In this document: positions 17,842-29,448 of the stretch, piece after piece
Numbering within the stretch: position 1 is the stretch's first letter
Layout: every line of letters begins with the position of its first letter
Assembly: GCA_959347315.1 (NCBI GenBank)
Contig: OY365812.1
Span: 438,727 to 502,726, forward strand
Direction of reading: 5' to 3'
DNA length: 64,000 nucleotides
Source of the DNA: Bimastos eiseni
Lineage: Eukaryota; Annelida; Clitellata; Crassiclitellata; Lumbricidae
The notes under the pieces: generated by a model
Told to the model about the DNA's origin: nothing
The model's database searches: none
The model's input: only the letters and a program-made list of their open reading frames with translations
Translations under genes and position numbers: made by a program

Positions 17842-20673
17842 ATGCACCGGCACGGCCCTCGAACCGCCCCTTGTCCAGGTTCCGACCAGCCACCGGCGGA
17901 CGGCCCTTTAAAGCATAATACCACAAGACAGTCGTCTTCTACCACTAGCGTGCAGATCTCTTACTCACGGGAGCTGTCGACGGACGTTGGGCCGATCGCT
18001 TCTCAGCTCTCACATCCTGTTTCACCCGGTCTTCTGATTAAGAGAATCCCAAAAGCAGCAAGGCCATCTTGTGCTGCTCTCCTGGCCGATATAATCCAAG
18101 CAATTGTAAGAGAACCAAATTGCGTTGCAAAATGGTTCGATTTGCTGGCCTTCGGTGGAACTGTACTAGTGAAGCCAAGAAGAGGTGGACGAAAGCACAA
18201 CATGACCAAGATGATTTTGTCCCGCATTACTGAATGGGGACTGCAGGGACCAGACCAGTCAACTAACGATGAATTGCCACTGACGTCAAGTCGTAAGCTC
18301 AAGTCCGCTAAATGCGACCACGCCAGGTATTTAGCCTCAACAGTTGCAAGCAAGCTGGAGGAAGGCAATTTCAAGGCAGCCATCCGTCTCATCTGCAGCG
18401 AGGATAAACCGGCACTGGACACACCTGAAACTCTGGCCGCGCTTAAGAAAAAGCACCCGCCTGCACCAGTGGACAGGAGAACCCCATGTGATCCAGACAG
18501 TTCCGATCGCTTCATCCCGCTTCAAGTTTCTAAAGAAGATGTCGCTAGGGCAATCTCCTCTTTCCCTGCGGGTTCGGCTGGTGGTCCAGATGGCATTACT
18601 CCACACCACTTAAAGGATCTGATGGCCTATGGAGTAGATGACAACATCGGGCAACATCTATCTGACCTTGTCAATCTGCTCCTAAAGGGAGGTCTATCCG
18701 AAGAGGTGACTGAGGTCATCTATGGGGCAAACCTTTTAGCCCTGAGCAAGAAGGACGGAGGCATAAGACCGATCGCCGTGGGCTACACATGGCGTCGTCT
18801 GGCGGCAAAGTGCGCTAATTCGCATGCGGTAACAAGGCTGTCTCAACTGCTCGCCCCCATTCAGCTTGGGGTAGGCATTCCAGGAGGCGCTGAGGCAGCT
18901 GTCCATGCGACACGTCGCTGGATTTCGAAAATGCCTGAGGACAGCGTCCTAGTGAAGCTCGACTTCGCCAATGCCTTTAACACTCTGCGCAGAGATTGTC
19001 TTCTAGAGGCAGTTGCTAGAGAGATCCCAGAGCTCTACCACTTTGCTCACGCTGCCTATTCAAACCGTCCACTGTTGCGCTATGGTTCAAACACAATTCG
19101 ATCCGAAGAAGGAACGCAGCAAGGCGATCCTTTGGGACCTCTGGAATTCTGTCTTGTGCTGCAACCGATTCTCATGAAGCTTCGTTCGGATCTGCGTATC
19201 GGATATCTGGATGACCTGACATTGGGAGGTAACAAGGAAACAGTGGCCGACGACGTTCAATTAATCGAGCAGGAATCAAAGAATCTGGGATTGCTATTGA
19301 ACCGCAGCAAATGCGAAATCGCGTGTCACAACACCCAGATGCCGAACAATGACCCTGCGTTCCAAGAGTTCACGAGCATAGCCCTCGAGGACATGACCTT
19401 GTTGGGTGCACCTCTAATTTCAGGTCCAGCTGTGAACATGGTCGTTAATTCAAAGGCCAATGACCTCGAGAGGGCAATCGGAAGATTGTCCTTGCTTTAT
19501 ACACATGACGCTCTGGTTCTGCTAAGAAACAGTCTAAGTGTACCGAAGCTCTTGTACAGTCTGCGCACAGCCGTCTGCGCTGATTGCCCGGGCTTGGCTC
19601 GGTTTGATCAACTGCTGAGAGAAGGACTGTCAACCATTTTAAATGTGGACCTTGACGATGACCGCTGGCTCCAGGCTTCTTTGCCGGTGAGAGATGGTGG
19701 TCTGGGAGTTCGTTGTGCATCTACGCTGGCACTTTCTGCCTTTCTGGCTTCTGCTGCGAGTACAAGCGAACTCCAGGCATGCATCCTACCAACAGAGTCT
19801 GCTGAGGAACCATATGAACTTGCGAGTTCAGCACTCAACGCTTGGAAGACCCTGACAGATGCAGAACCACCAACAGGAGCAGCAAGTTATCGCCAGAAAG
19901 AATGGGACCTCCGATTAACAGACAAGGCATGGAAAGGTCTGCTGGATTCCAATAACAATCCATGCGACCGTGCTCGCCTGCTGGCCTCACGAGCACCTCA
20001 TTCTGGAGACTGGATGCTAGCGCCCCCTGTGACTGCCCTAGGCCTGCGCCTCTCAAACGAGGATGTACGACTGGCAGCCGGGTTGAGGCTAGGAACGACG
20101 TTCTGCGAGCCACATTTGTGTCACCAATGTCAAGAGAGCGTCGACGCAAAAGGGCTCCATGGACTAATTTGTAGAAGAGGCAACGGAAAACATCAACGAC
20201 ACAGCATGTTGAACGACGTCATCTGGAGAGCTCTTGGTAGGGCGAAGATTCCAGCGCAAAAGGAACCTCTCGGCTTGCTAAGAGAAGATGGAAAGCGACC
20301 GGACGGCGTCACGCTCATTCCTTGGACACGTGGTCGATGTCTGGCATGGGATGTGACAGTGTCCGACACCTACGCCAAGTCCCATCTTGTCGACACATCT
20401 ATCAGAGCTGGCGAAGCAGCCGAACGCGCAGCTAAGACGAAGAGGGCCAAGTATTCCACCATAACCAACACCCACGACTTCGTAGCCCTCTCCTTGGAAT
20501 CCGGCGGCGCTTGGAGCAGTGAAGGACTGCAGTTCATCTCAGAGTTGGGTAGTCGAACGAGTGCTGCAACCCACGATCCAATGGAGACGTCATTTCTGTT
20601 CCAACGTATCTCAGTTGTCCTTCAGCGTGGAAACGCAGCCTGCTTCTTCGGGACATTGCCAACACTCACTTAG
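17842..20673 (+). CDS. Reverse transcriptase with C-terminal zinc finger and restriction-like endonuclease
   Basis: A 943-residue ORF runs from the first ATG of a frame open since 17767; upstream codons may also be coding. The RT domain is intact. It has PAGSAGGPDGITPHHLK (finger region), KLDFANAFN (catalytic Asp about 374), EGTQQGDPLGPLEF and GYLDDLTLGG (YLDD about 455-458). The C-terminal part carries a C-x2-C-x9-H-x3-C knuckle (Cys760, 763, His773, Cys777). KRPDG (Asp about 821) and AWDVTV (Asp about 837), followed by a Lys-rich KTKRAKY, fit the PD-(D/E)xK restriction-like endonuclease of R2/R4/NeSL-type elements. No apurinic endonuclease domain is present. By analogy it nicks its target and reverse-transcribes its RNA there. 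No stop or frameshift is visible, so it may be recently active. Confidence 0.85.
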   Translation: MHRHGPRTAPCPGSDQPPADGPLKHNTTRQSSSTTSVQISYSRELSTDVGPIASQLSHPVSPGLLIKRIPKAARPSCAALLADIIQAIVREPNCVAKWFDLLAFGGTVLVKPRRGGRKHNMTKMILSRITEWGLQGPDQSTNDELPLTSSRKLKSAKCDHARYLASTVASKLEEGNFKAAIRLICSEDKPALDTPETLAALKKKHPPAPVDRRTPCDPDSSDRFIPLQVSKEDVARAISSFPAGSAGGPDGITPHHLKDLMAYGVDDNIGQHLSDLVNLLLKGGLSEEVTEVIYGANLLALSKKDGGIRPIAVGYTWRRLAAKCANSHAVTRLSQLLAPIQLGVGIPGGAEAAVHATRRWISKMPEDSVLVKLDFANAFNTLRRDCLLEAVAREIPELYHFAHAAYSNRPLLRYGSNTIRSEEGTQQGDPLGPLEFCLVLQPILMKLRSDLRIGYLDDLTLGGNKETVADDVQLIEQESKNLGLLLNRSKCEIACHNTQMPNNDPAFQEFTSIALEDMTLLGAPLISGPAVNMVVNSKANDLERAIGRLSLLYTHDALVLLRNSLSVPKLLYSLRTAVCADCPGLARFDQLLREGLSTILNVDLDDDRWLQASLPVRDGGLGVRCASTLALSAFLASAASTSELQACILPTESAEEPYELASSALNAWKTLTDAEPPTGAASYRQKEWDLRLTDKAWKGLLDSNNNPCDRARLLASRAPHSGDWMLAPPVTALGLRLSNEDVRLAAGLRLGTTFCEPHLCHQCQESVDAKGLHGLICRRGNGKHQRHSMLNDVIWRALGRAKIPAQKEPLGLLREDGKRPDGVTLIPWTRGRCLAWDVTVSDTYAKSHLVDTSIRAGEAAERAAKTKRAKYSTITNTHDFVALSLESGGAWSSEGLQFISELGSRTSAATHDPMETSFLFQRISVVLQRGNAACFFGTLPTLT

Positions 20674-20689
20674 CTCATCATGGGCGATA

Positions 20690-20736
20690 ACATAATAATA
20701 ATAATAATAATTTGAAACTCCAAGCGATTGCTTAGC

Positions 20737-20786
<50 letters not shown>

Positions 20787-20826
20787 TATAATAATAATAA
20801 TAACTTACGGGGTAATTTTAGACGAT

Positions 20827-20867
<41 letters not shown>

Positions 20868-20913
20868 TAATAGAAATAATAGCAATAATAATACTAATGA
20901 TGATGAAGATAAT

Positions 20914-20968
<55 letters not shown>
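20690..20968 (+). repeat. (ATA/TAA)n microsatellite, 3' flank of the element
   Basis: Three TAA arrays (20690-20712, 20738-20804, 20827-20968) are separated by two short unique islands, TTTGAAACTCCAAGCGATTG and TTACGGGGTAATTTTAGACG. The islands may be minimal insertion remnants. 20970-21480 is AT-rich with no supported gene. Confidence 0.9.
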
Positions 20969-21487
20969 GTGGAGAAGAAAGAACAGGAGCGAGAGGAGAG
21001 AAGAGAGAAGCTAAATTTGTAACAAACTATTCACTGAAATCGTGACAACCTCAGGATTAAATATTCAAAAACAACTCAGTATGAGGTTGCGTTATGTCAA
21101 CCCGATTTGCTAGCTATTAAACGAATATGTTATGATAAGTATTCACTGATGTTGCGACAAAGTATTTATGAACTAATATTGTTGCATCAGTAAATGAAAT
21201 TGTATGAACAAACTAATGAAAATTTCATAACAAATTTGGCCGATTTTGACAAATGATTATCCTTCAGAAAGCTGAAATACTGAGTTACTTTGAAGCGAAC
21301 CGAGGTTTTTAGTTGACGAAAGACAATTTTTGACGAGACGAATAAAAAGTGGAACTTCGTCTCTGTTCTGAAGTTTAGTATATTTATGAAGAAATCTGAA
21401 GAAAGAAATTCGGACGTGTCTCCGTAACAGGTGAAGCAGGCAGATCCACAGAAACGAACATGCAGACAGAGACACCCTCAACTAGGC

Positions 21488-21488
<1 letters not shown>

Positions 21489-21552
<64 letters not shown>
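21489..21552 (+). repeat. (CT)n microsatellite
   Basis: An almost pure CT array. Beyond it, 21700-21785 holds (CCCATC)-like repeats. 21840-22600 shows nothing recognisable. Confidence 0.9.
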
Positions 21553-21553
<1 letters not shown>

Positions 21554-22621
21554 GTCAACACAGAATACACACATTTTCTGTTTGGTTTTTGCATGCAGAG
21601 CCGCGGAGGCTATTATCTTTTAAGAGCTGCGTCGCTCCAATCCCTTCGCATTCCGGTCGACTCTTTCCTCAAATCCCCAGAGGATGGCGCAGAGGAGATG
21701 AGGTTCCATCCACCCATCTACACACCCCATCTACTAACCCCATCTACTCACCCAATCCACCCACCCATCCACCCACCCATCTTGGGAGAGTCTCATAAGA
21801 GGAGAGAGGCGACATTTGAGATGAAACCTTGAATCACGTTTCTCTCCTGCATGGTGTAAAAAACTTTGCGCTAAAACAATTGCCATCTGTTGATTACATG
21901 TATATATGTATGTACGCTTCTAACATGTAAGTATACATGTATGGTGCATGCGTGCATATATTAATACATGCATCAATGCATTCAGTGGTGGAAATAATTA
22001 TTGCATCATGCACCCTGTGATCAAAGCTAGACGATCAACAGACATTCCTGAAAATATGTATGCAAAATAATTTAAGTGAAATTAATATAAAACTGACTTT
22101 AAATGTATAAAACTGATGTTTAGCTTTTGGTAGGATGACGCAATATTTTTTGCTCCACTGTATTGTATGTGCAATCAAAAAAGCGAAGGTATTCATGCAC
22201 GAGCGTATTCATGCACGCAAATTATAAGAATTGTATTGATGAAGTCTGAGTCTCTTTGTAGATAAATCAATGAAACAATATGTTGTGCGTGGGATTATAA
22301 ATAGTTTCTCTGCGTCGTCGGTGTTACCTCAATTGCGAGCAAAACCATTCGAAGTTAAGCGAATGATTTATCTGTAACGATAGCAGCACATCTATCAAAG
22401 CCTCTGACAAATTGGCTTCTACAAGATAAACCGCGAACCTTCCGTAAATCTAGATCAACTGAAACCCCGAAAGACTCAAGAAAGAGAATCCAAAAATACA
22501 TCGTAGACTATTTTTGCAAATTTGTTCAGTCGAGAGTGAAACCGCGAATTGGCCACACTGCATGGAGTCAAACGATGAATGGAATTTGAATAAGCGACAG
22601 CGAGACATTTAATCTGAATAG

Positions 22622-22700
22622 AGAGACGGGTAGGAATAGAGTGAGAAGGGAAGGGATAGAGTGAGAAGGGTAGGGATAGCGTGAGAAGGGAAGGGTGAGG
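22622..22700 (+). repeat. 20-bp minisatellite, about three copies
   Basis: Units follow the pattern GAAGGGWAGGGATAGMGTGA. No gene is seen in 22700-23150. Confidence 0.6.
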
Positions 22701-23154
22701 TGGGAAACTCGATATCGATGACTATAGTCTGTCGCCTGAGGTAGAGGATTGATCGATGAGTTGAAAAGCGAGAGAATAATTTCGCTGGATTTGGACGATA
22801 TGTTCTGGAGCTCTGATAATAGCGCCATATAAATGTCATATATAATGTATGAAATATATATATATCTAAATAAAGTGTCATATATATATAATGTTACTTA
22901 TATGTATGTTCAATCGTTTCTGATCAATTGTTATTCACATGTATCACTCGGAACTTGACTACGCTATAGTCACGTCTGTTATATGACGTTTGGCAAATGT
23001 GTTCAGATAAAAGATAGGAACGTTGCGGTATTTTAGATCTCTGTTGGAATGGAGCGTTTAGTTAGAATGCATGAAGTACGAAAGCTATTTCTTAAATCTA
23101 GACTTTTGCAAAGTGAAAAATACCAATGGATTGAGGTTTGAGAGTTGTAATTGC

Positions 23155-23312
23155 AGCGATAATTAACTCTACAGATAATTAACTCTACACATAATTAACT
23201 CTACAAATAATTAACTCTACAAATAATTAACTCTACAGATAATTAACTCTACATATAATTAACACTACAGATAATTAACTCTACAGATAATTAATTCTAG
23301 ACATAATTGACT
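23155..23312 (+). repeat. 16-bp minisatellite
   Basis: About ten copies of RYATAATTAACTCTAC in tandem with single-base drift. The TAATTAA core in every unit is a homeodomain-type recognition sequence, though repetition alone explains it. 23320-24300 has purine-rich tracts and no supported gene. Confidence 0.75.
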
Positions 23313-24379
23313 CTAGATTGTCATAATTATGCAGGGAATCCGATTTGGTTCGGTTATGTAATGAGAAGAGAGAGGAAGAGGAGGAGGAAGTAATGGAAGA
23401 TGAGGATGATGAAGACAAGCAAGATGAGAAAAAAGTCAGAGGACGAAGATGATGATGATGATGATGAAGATGGTGAGAGCCATGCTGAAGATATTCTCAG
23501 GCTTGCCTTGGGGTCGTCGTTTTACATATTAGCCAATTTGCGGAGATAATTTAACAGTTCCCCGTATGGGTAGTTTCCTTTCGACCGCTACATAAATCTC
23601 GGCGTCTTCTTTGAGAAGCAGACGCAACCAACTGACGCTGGTGCCAGCCTCACGCCTGGGGAAAGGAAGAGGGCATCGCTGATCATCGTTGTAATGAGAC
23701 GCAGCCGTAAACATCCACTAACCAATAACCATCGAATGAAGACCTCTTTAGAGATACATTGACCGTCTTTCTAAATGTTAACACACATTTGTTTAGCGCA
23801 TTTTTTCATAGAAGCAACTTATAATTGTAACAAAGCATCCACATAGTTCACTTCCTTAGAAACAGCCTTTTGCCGTAATAATTGTAACAACAGACATTTA
23901 CTTGGCGTATTTTGTTGGAAGTAACCATTTTTAAAAATTGCAACAGTATCCTTATTTAGCGCAATAATTGTAATGACCGATAACCGGTTTGCTGACAGTT
24001 CTTCACAGACCACAACAGTAACTGAAATTGCAGTCACTGAGTTTTTATGTAGCGCATTTTTGTGGAGACTGCACTTGAAATGTTGCAACGAAGATCGCTG
24101 TTAAGCGAGATTTTTTCAAGAATTGACGGATCTGAGGTGAACGGAAGCGGGCAAATTGGAGAAATTGGTTGGTGGAATGATGTAATTTACCTGTCGGTTA
24201 GGGTCTTTGATCTTGGGGTGTCTGTCAGAGAGAGAGGAAGATGTGGGGGGGGGGGTGGATTGGGTGGTTTGTGAGGAGAGGAAGTGCGAGAGACGTGACA
24301 GACTAAGAAGAGGCAAATTCAGTTGTAGCGTGTAACCGTCAATCTGAGATAATAGATGCCGAGAGTGGAAGAGAGGAAA

Positions 24380-25110
24380 TAAAGGATGAAAGAAAGAGAT
24401 GTATGGTGGATGGATGGAAGATATGAAGAAGGGAAGAACGGATGGATGGAAGAAAGAAGAATGGATGGAGGGATGAAAGATACGAAGAAGGGAAGATTGG
24501 AAGAACGGATGAAATGATGGACGGAAGGACGAAGGATGAATGAATGGATTGAATTAATATATGAAGGATTGATGGATGGATAGATGGATGGATGGGTGGA
24601 TGTGAATGGAAAGAAGAAAATGAGAATTGATGGAATGGCGGGATAGAGGAAAAACAAGGACGTAGGAAAAGACGAAAGAGAGACCTGGATGGTTGATGGA
24701 AGGGAACATGAATGACTGAATGAAGGAAAGAGTTGAAGGAAGGATAGAGGGATGAAAGAAGCAATAATGGAATCAACTTGTTAGTCAATCCAGCGGTGGA
24801 GTATAATTCTCTACTCTTCTTTTCCTTTTGACCGTCAAGTGGATGTCACTCTCCCACCTTTTAGTCTTTTATGCATCGCTAACAAAGTCAGGCGGAGCCA
24901 CATAAAGTTGCTTTCTATCTTTTACGACGCTACATAAGTCGTTGGCTTAAGATGAATCTGTCGCCGACTTAAATACTTAATGGCGAAGACCCACATACTA
25001 AAAAAGACTCTGTATCTTTCTGTCTGTCCGTCTTTCTGTCTGTCCGTGTGTCTGTCTCTCTGTCCGTATGTCTGTCCGTATGTCTGTCCGTATGTCTGTC
25101 CGTATATCTA
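24380..25110 (+). repeat. Purine-rich degenerate (GGAT/GAAG)n and (TGTC)n tracts
   Basis: 24390-24760 is a degenerate GGATGGAT/GAAGGAAG stretch. 25016-25110 is a TGTCTGTCCGTATGTC-type array. Open frames across them are artefacts of repeats. Confidence 0.7.
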
Positions 25111-25254
25111 TCTGTGAGTGTCCTATCGGACAGATAACACAACACGGACTTGATGAAGTCGTTGAGGTAACAAGGAGACAAATGAAACGACGCCGGTGAC
25201 TTACAAAGGCGACAAAGGCCATCAATACATTCCCAACAGATACTGCGGTCATCC

Positions 25255-25560
25255 TTCCTCCTCCTACACTTTTCCTCCACCCTCCTCCTCGTTTTCTTCC
25301 TCCTCCTCTTTTTCCTCCTCCTCCCGTTTTTCCTCTTCCTTCTGTTTATTCTCTCCTGTCTCCGTCTTCGCCTTTCCTCCTTCCTATTCCAACAACTCCT
25401 CTCAATCTCACTCCATTCATTCCTACATAGTCATCTCCTTCTACTCACGTTCCTCCTCTTCCTTATCCTTCTCTACCTTGTCCTCCTCTTCCTCCTCCTC
25501 TTCCTCCTCCTCTTCCTCCTCCTCTTCCTCCTCCTCTTCCTCCTCCTCTTCCCTCCTCCT
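25255..25560 (+). repeat. (TCC)n tract with 10-bp array
   Basis: Pyrimidine-rich sequence ending in seven or so copies of CTTCCTCCTC (25489-25555). Confidence 0.8.
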
Positions 25561-25897
25561 GTCTGTCTCTTTATCTCTTCATCTGTCTGTCTGTCTATTC
25601 GTCCATTTGTGTACAGATAGTACCACCTTATCGAAGATATCCTCGTATTTGATTTCCTGAAGAATCCTTCTTCTGTCGTTCTGTCTCTTTGCCTTTGCTT
25701 CTTTCTGTGTATCGTTACGTATCTCTCGTTGTCTCTCTTTCACTCTCTGTCTGTCCTTCTGTTTTCTGCTCATCTCTTTCACTGTCTACGCTAGAGGTCA
25801 GAGGTCATTCGCTGACTATCAAGTGGAAACAGGTGTCCGGACGATTTCACGGGGAAAAAACTACTTCGCTCGCAGTTCGAGGAATTACGAAACTGAA

Positions 25898-25941
25898 AAT
25901 GGACAGACAGACAGAAAGACAGACAGACAGACAGACAGACA
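25898..25941 (+). repeat. (ACAG)n microsatellite
   Basis: GACAGACAGAC-type tetranucleotide array with one AAAG variant, followed by a looser CAGGCAGG patch. Confidence 0.85.
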
Positions 25942-26249
25942 GGTAGGAAGTCAGGCAGGCTGTCACATACAAACATACAGACATGCAGATAGACAAATTG
26001 ACAAACAGAGAGAGAGAGAGAGCTCAGATGACCAATGGCTATTCAGCTGACCACTTGAACTGACCGTCCTCTCACGAACTCTTATACCAATAGACTGAAG
26101 ACAGCGTCTGGTAAGTTCTTCTGTACATAATGGATGATTATCTGTCTGGTCTGAACAACTGTTGTCAAAGAATAATACATAGTTATTATGTTTTCGTTTT
26201 GCAAGTTGCTTATAATGACTGAATTATATCGTCGTGGTTGGGTTGGGAG

Positions 26250-26305
26250 CGCCTCCGAGTAGAATCCTATTGAGGCGCTATATATAGGCTAAACTGAATG
26301 AATGA
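26250..26305 (+). repeat. LINE 3' tail with hairpin
   Basis: GCGCCTCCGAGTAGAATCCT then ATTGAGGCGCTATATATAGG. GCGCCTC pairs with GAGGCGC around a 15-nt loop, and the tail runs into GAATGAATGAAT. This is the clearest example of the family's terminal hairpin. Confidence 0.6.
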
Positions 26306-26792
26306 ATTGCGTTTAATAATAAGATAACTGCATGTTACAAGCAATCAACTACTCCCCAAGTAACTAGAAATTTCAATAGACATTCAATAAAATTCCGGTT
26401 CATTCTACCTATAGAAGCCAGTATAAGTGACAGAATTTTATTAGGTTAAGATGAGATGTGTCAAAATAGCCAGGCCACAGAAAGAGTTTTAGAGACACCG
26501 TCCTAGTACATTACACAGGATTTCTTTCCTTAAAGGGTTTTGTCGGCATTACTGCTACTTTGAAATGGCTACAGGAGGTGATGAAAATACACTGAGAAGA
26601 GGCTTTGTGTAGAAGGACCAATTGCTCGATCAGGTAGGAAGTCCCCTTCATCAAATAGAAATTCGTTGTCCAAAGCAATCATCCGTCTCTTCGTTTCGAC
26701 AAGATCACCAATTTTTCAAACTGCAGCCTCTTGTTAAATATAATCTTTAAATAATGTTTGATTGTAGTTCTGTTAATCTTCAGATGTACTTC

Positions 26793-26880
<88 letters not shown>

Positions 26881-26940
26881 TCGTCGTCGTCATCGTCATC
26901 GTCATCTTCATCGTCATCATCATCATCATCATCACATTCA
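26793..26940 (+). repeat. (ATC)n microsatellite with GTC variants
   Basis: Nearly 50 trinucleotide units, ATC drifting to GTC in the centre. It is open in all frames on both strands and not coding. Confidence 0.9.
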
Positions 26941-27106
26941 TCACATGCTCATTCCAACTCATCATAACTTCTTTCATTGCGATTGTAGATCGCTACAGAT
27001 AATGGAAGACTTTAGTTGAGATGATTGAATTAGAGGAAGAATTGAATCAATTACGCACCTAATGACGCCGACCTCTCTTCTCTAATCCTCCTTCTCCTAC
27101 TACTCC

Positions 27107-27333
27107 ACAGTCCATCCATCCATCCATTCAGCCATCCGTCCGTCCATCCAATCTATCCATCCATCCGTCCGTCCAATCCATCCATCCATCCAATCCATCC
27201 ATCCATCCAATCCATCCATCCATCCAATCCGTCCATCCATCCAATCCATCCATCCATCCAATCCATCCATCCATCCATTCAGCCATCCATCCAACCATAT
27301 CCATCCATCCATCCATCCATCCATCCATTCATC

Positions 27334-27412
<79 letters not shown>

Positions 27413-27432
27413 GAGAGAGAGAGAGAGAGACA
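27107..27432 (+). repeat. (CATC)n satellite joined to (GA)n
   Basis: 27107-27343 is (CCAT)n with a recurrent CCAATCCATCCATC variant. 27344-27432 is (GA)n. They abut with no spacer. Confidence 0.85.
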
Positions 27433-28189
27433 CTGAGGGAGAAAGAAAGAAAGATACAGTAAGTGACAGACAGACGGACGAACAGATAGACTGACAGAGA
27501 GGCTTTTAGTTACGTCAGGAGTATAGTAAAAGAATGGAAAGAAGTGCGATTGTGTGGAAGCAACATTTCTGACAGATGAGACAACGAACAATCTACAAGG
27601 AAATGTATCTGAATTATTGAAAAGGCTTCTTCGGTCGACAGTCGATGTTAAAGGGATCAAAACAAACGTATGCACAGATACAGAGAACCGTCAACACAGG
27701 CAAATGCCCGCAGACAATCCAGGATACTTTGCCAGGGCTTCTTGTTTATATCATCAGCTTCTATAGCGGAAGAATCTGGACAGAAGAAAAAAAGTAGAGC
27801 ATCAAGAATGAATCACGTGACCGGAAACAGACAGATCAAGATAGCAATTGTCCTCTCTTATTGTGATCGTCAGATTAATGAGAAAATGTAAGCCATAGGA
27901 AGAGAAGCGATGGGAAGACATTTCCATCGAAGTCTATAAGGAAACAGGATCAGTGACTCAATCCATTATGCAGGTTGGACGGTCAAAGTGCAGATCAGAT
28001 TTTTTCTTCTTTTTATTTCATCCATTCAATTTTATTTCTTCTGTTTCTGAACTTCTTTGTTTCGTCTTTTGGACTTTTGACTTCCTTCTTCGTTTCCTAT
28101 TTCCTTTTTTATTTTCTTCTCCATCGCAGTCATCATCGTCCTACTACTTGCCAGCAAAGTATCTTCATCAGTTACCTTCATCTGTTACC

Positions 28190-28630
28190 TTCATCTAGAG
28201 TTGTATGGTCTCGAGACAGTTTTTTAGTGTCTCGGTCTCGGAAGCCTGCTGTCTCGGTATCGGTCTCGGTCTCGAGGTAGTGTCTCGAATTTTGGAAACT
28301 GTCTTGAAGTGAAAGTGAGATCTCGATAAGCTTCACGTTAACTGTCTTAAAATCTTGCGGCAATATTAAAACTATTCTCAGGATTTGGTGCCATATACAT
28401 TACAAGTTTCAAATTGAAATTACAAGTGAACATTATTCCCGAAAACTGATACATTATTATTTTGTGCATTTTGTATAGGATCACTTCTCTTTTACTGTCT
28501 CGTGCTGTCTTGAGCCTAGTGTCTCGGTCTCGGTCTTGGTACCTCACTGTCTCCGACTCAGTCTCGACACCTCACTGTCTCGGTCTCGTCTTGGTCTTGA
28601 AGTTTCAAGTCTTGCATACAACACTGCCTT
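28190..28630 (-). repeat. GAGACCGAGAC dispersed repeat, two copies
   Basis: 28190-28325 aligns in inverted orientation with 47664-47830. Shared blocks are TTTCACTTCA(A/G)GACAGTTT, ATTCGAGACACTAC, GCTTCCGAG and GTCTCGAGACCAT. A second diverged copy lies at 28490-28625. The unit is rich in CTCGGTCTCG and has no ORF. Confidence 0.65.
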
Positions 28631-29448
28631 CATCTGTTACCTTCATCTGTTACCTTCGTCTATCACCTTCATCTGCTACCTTCATCTACACATTGACCAT
28701 ACAACCCACATAATACAATCATTGTTCGTGATTCATTTTGGTCATCTACGAAAACTTCTTCCTGGACTTTCTCTTCTTATATGGCTTGTCACGCATCGAA
28801 GGAATTTGCCAAGAAAACAATACAACCCCAACTAATAATCACTATGATAATAATGATAGTGTTGTTGTTGTTGATGATGATGATGATGGTCAAAGGAAGA
28901 ACAATCATGGATGCAGAGATCACATGACCAATCTAAACGTACGGGATGAGAGCTTGGGTTGCTGCCACTGCTGCGTTGCCATGGTAAATTGGTCTGCGAG
29001 AGGATATAAGCAGATTGACACGACGTCACAAGACAAATGAATTGGAACCGGAAACAGAAGAAGTAGAACAGGTGAAGAACAAGTGCATTAAGAACAAGAG
29101 GAACAAAAACATGAACAAGAAGAATAAGTGCATTAAGAACAAGAGGAACAGACGAACACAAAAGAGCAAGATGAATGAGAACAAGAAGAACGAGAACATG
29201 AGCAAGAATAAACATCCAAACGAGGAAAATAAGAACAAGAATAGCAAGAGCACTAGGAACAGGAACAAGAGCAAGAAGAGCCGTTAGAGGTGACAATAAG
29301 TCAAGTGATCTGTGACATTTAATCGACAGATCGTGACGCAGATCACGATTCCTGGAGATCTCTCTGAGCCAATGACCATTCTCCATCGTAATGGTAATCT
29401 GCAAATTCAGTATCCCCTGCTCTAATTGTAAGAGCAGTTTCGATGGCT

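Larger units (their letters stand above)
17428..20690 (+). mobile_element. Near-full-length RLE-type non-LTR retrotransposon in a TAA repeat
   Basis: A 3.26-kb element starts TATCGATTTGAGGCAGCGGA and ends CATGGGCGATAAC. It has a short 5' leader, one long ORF and a very short 3' UTR. It lacks LTRs and a poly(A) tail. (TAA)n flanks both ends in register, as if it inserted into a TAA microsatellite. Three further copies (31.3, 50.6, 51.2 kb) show the same flanks. Among characterised RLE elements, Dong (R4 clade, silkworm) is known to insert in TAA repeats. The clade here is inferred from architecture only. Confidence 0.8.

Noticed and set aside
18003..20475. Several 65-170-codon frames antisense or shifted within the retrotransposon ORF
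   Set aside because: They are shadows of the long RT/endonuclease frame, with no independent features.
23155..23312. Regularly spaced direct repeats that could look like a CRISPR array
   Set aside because: The unit is a contiguous 16-bp minisatellite without unique spacers, in an animal genome.
26754..27002. Poly-Ser and poly-Ile/Val frames
   Set aside because: Translations of the (ATC)n microsatellite.
29015..29287. Lys/Asn-rich 90-codon frame
   Set aside because: It is built from a degenerate AAGAACAAGAGGAAC repeat; low complexity with no supporting signal.
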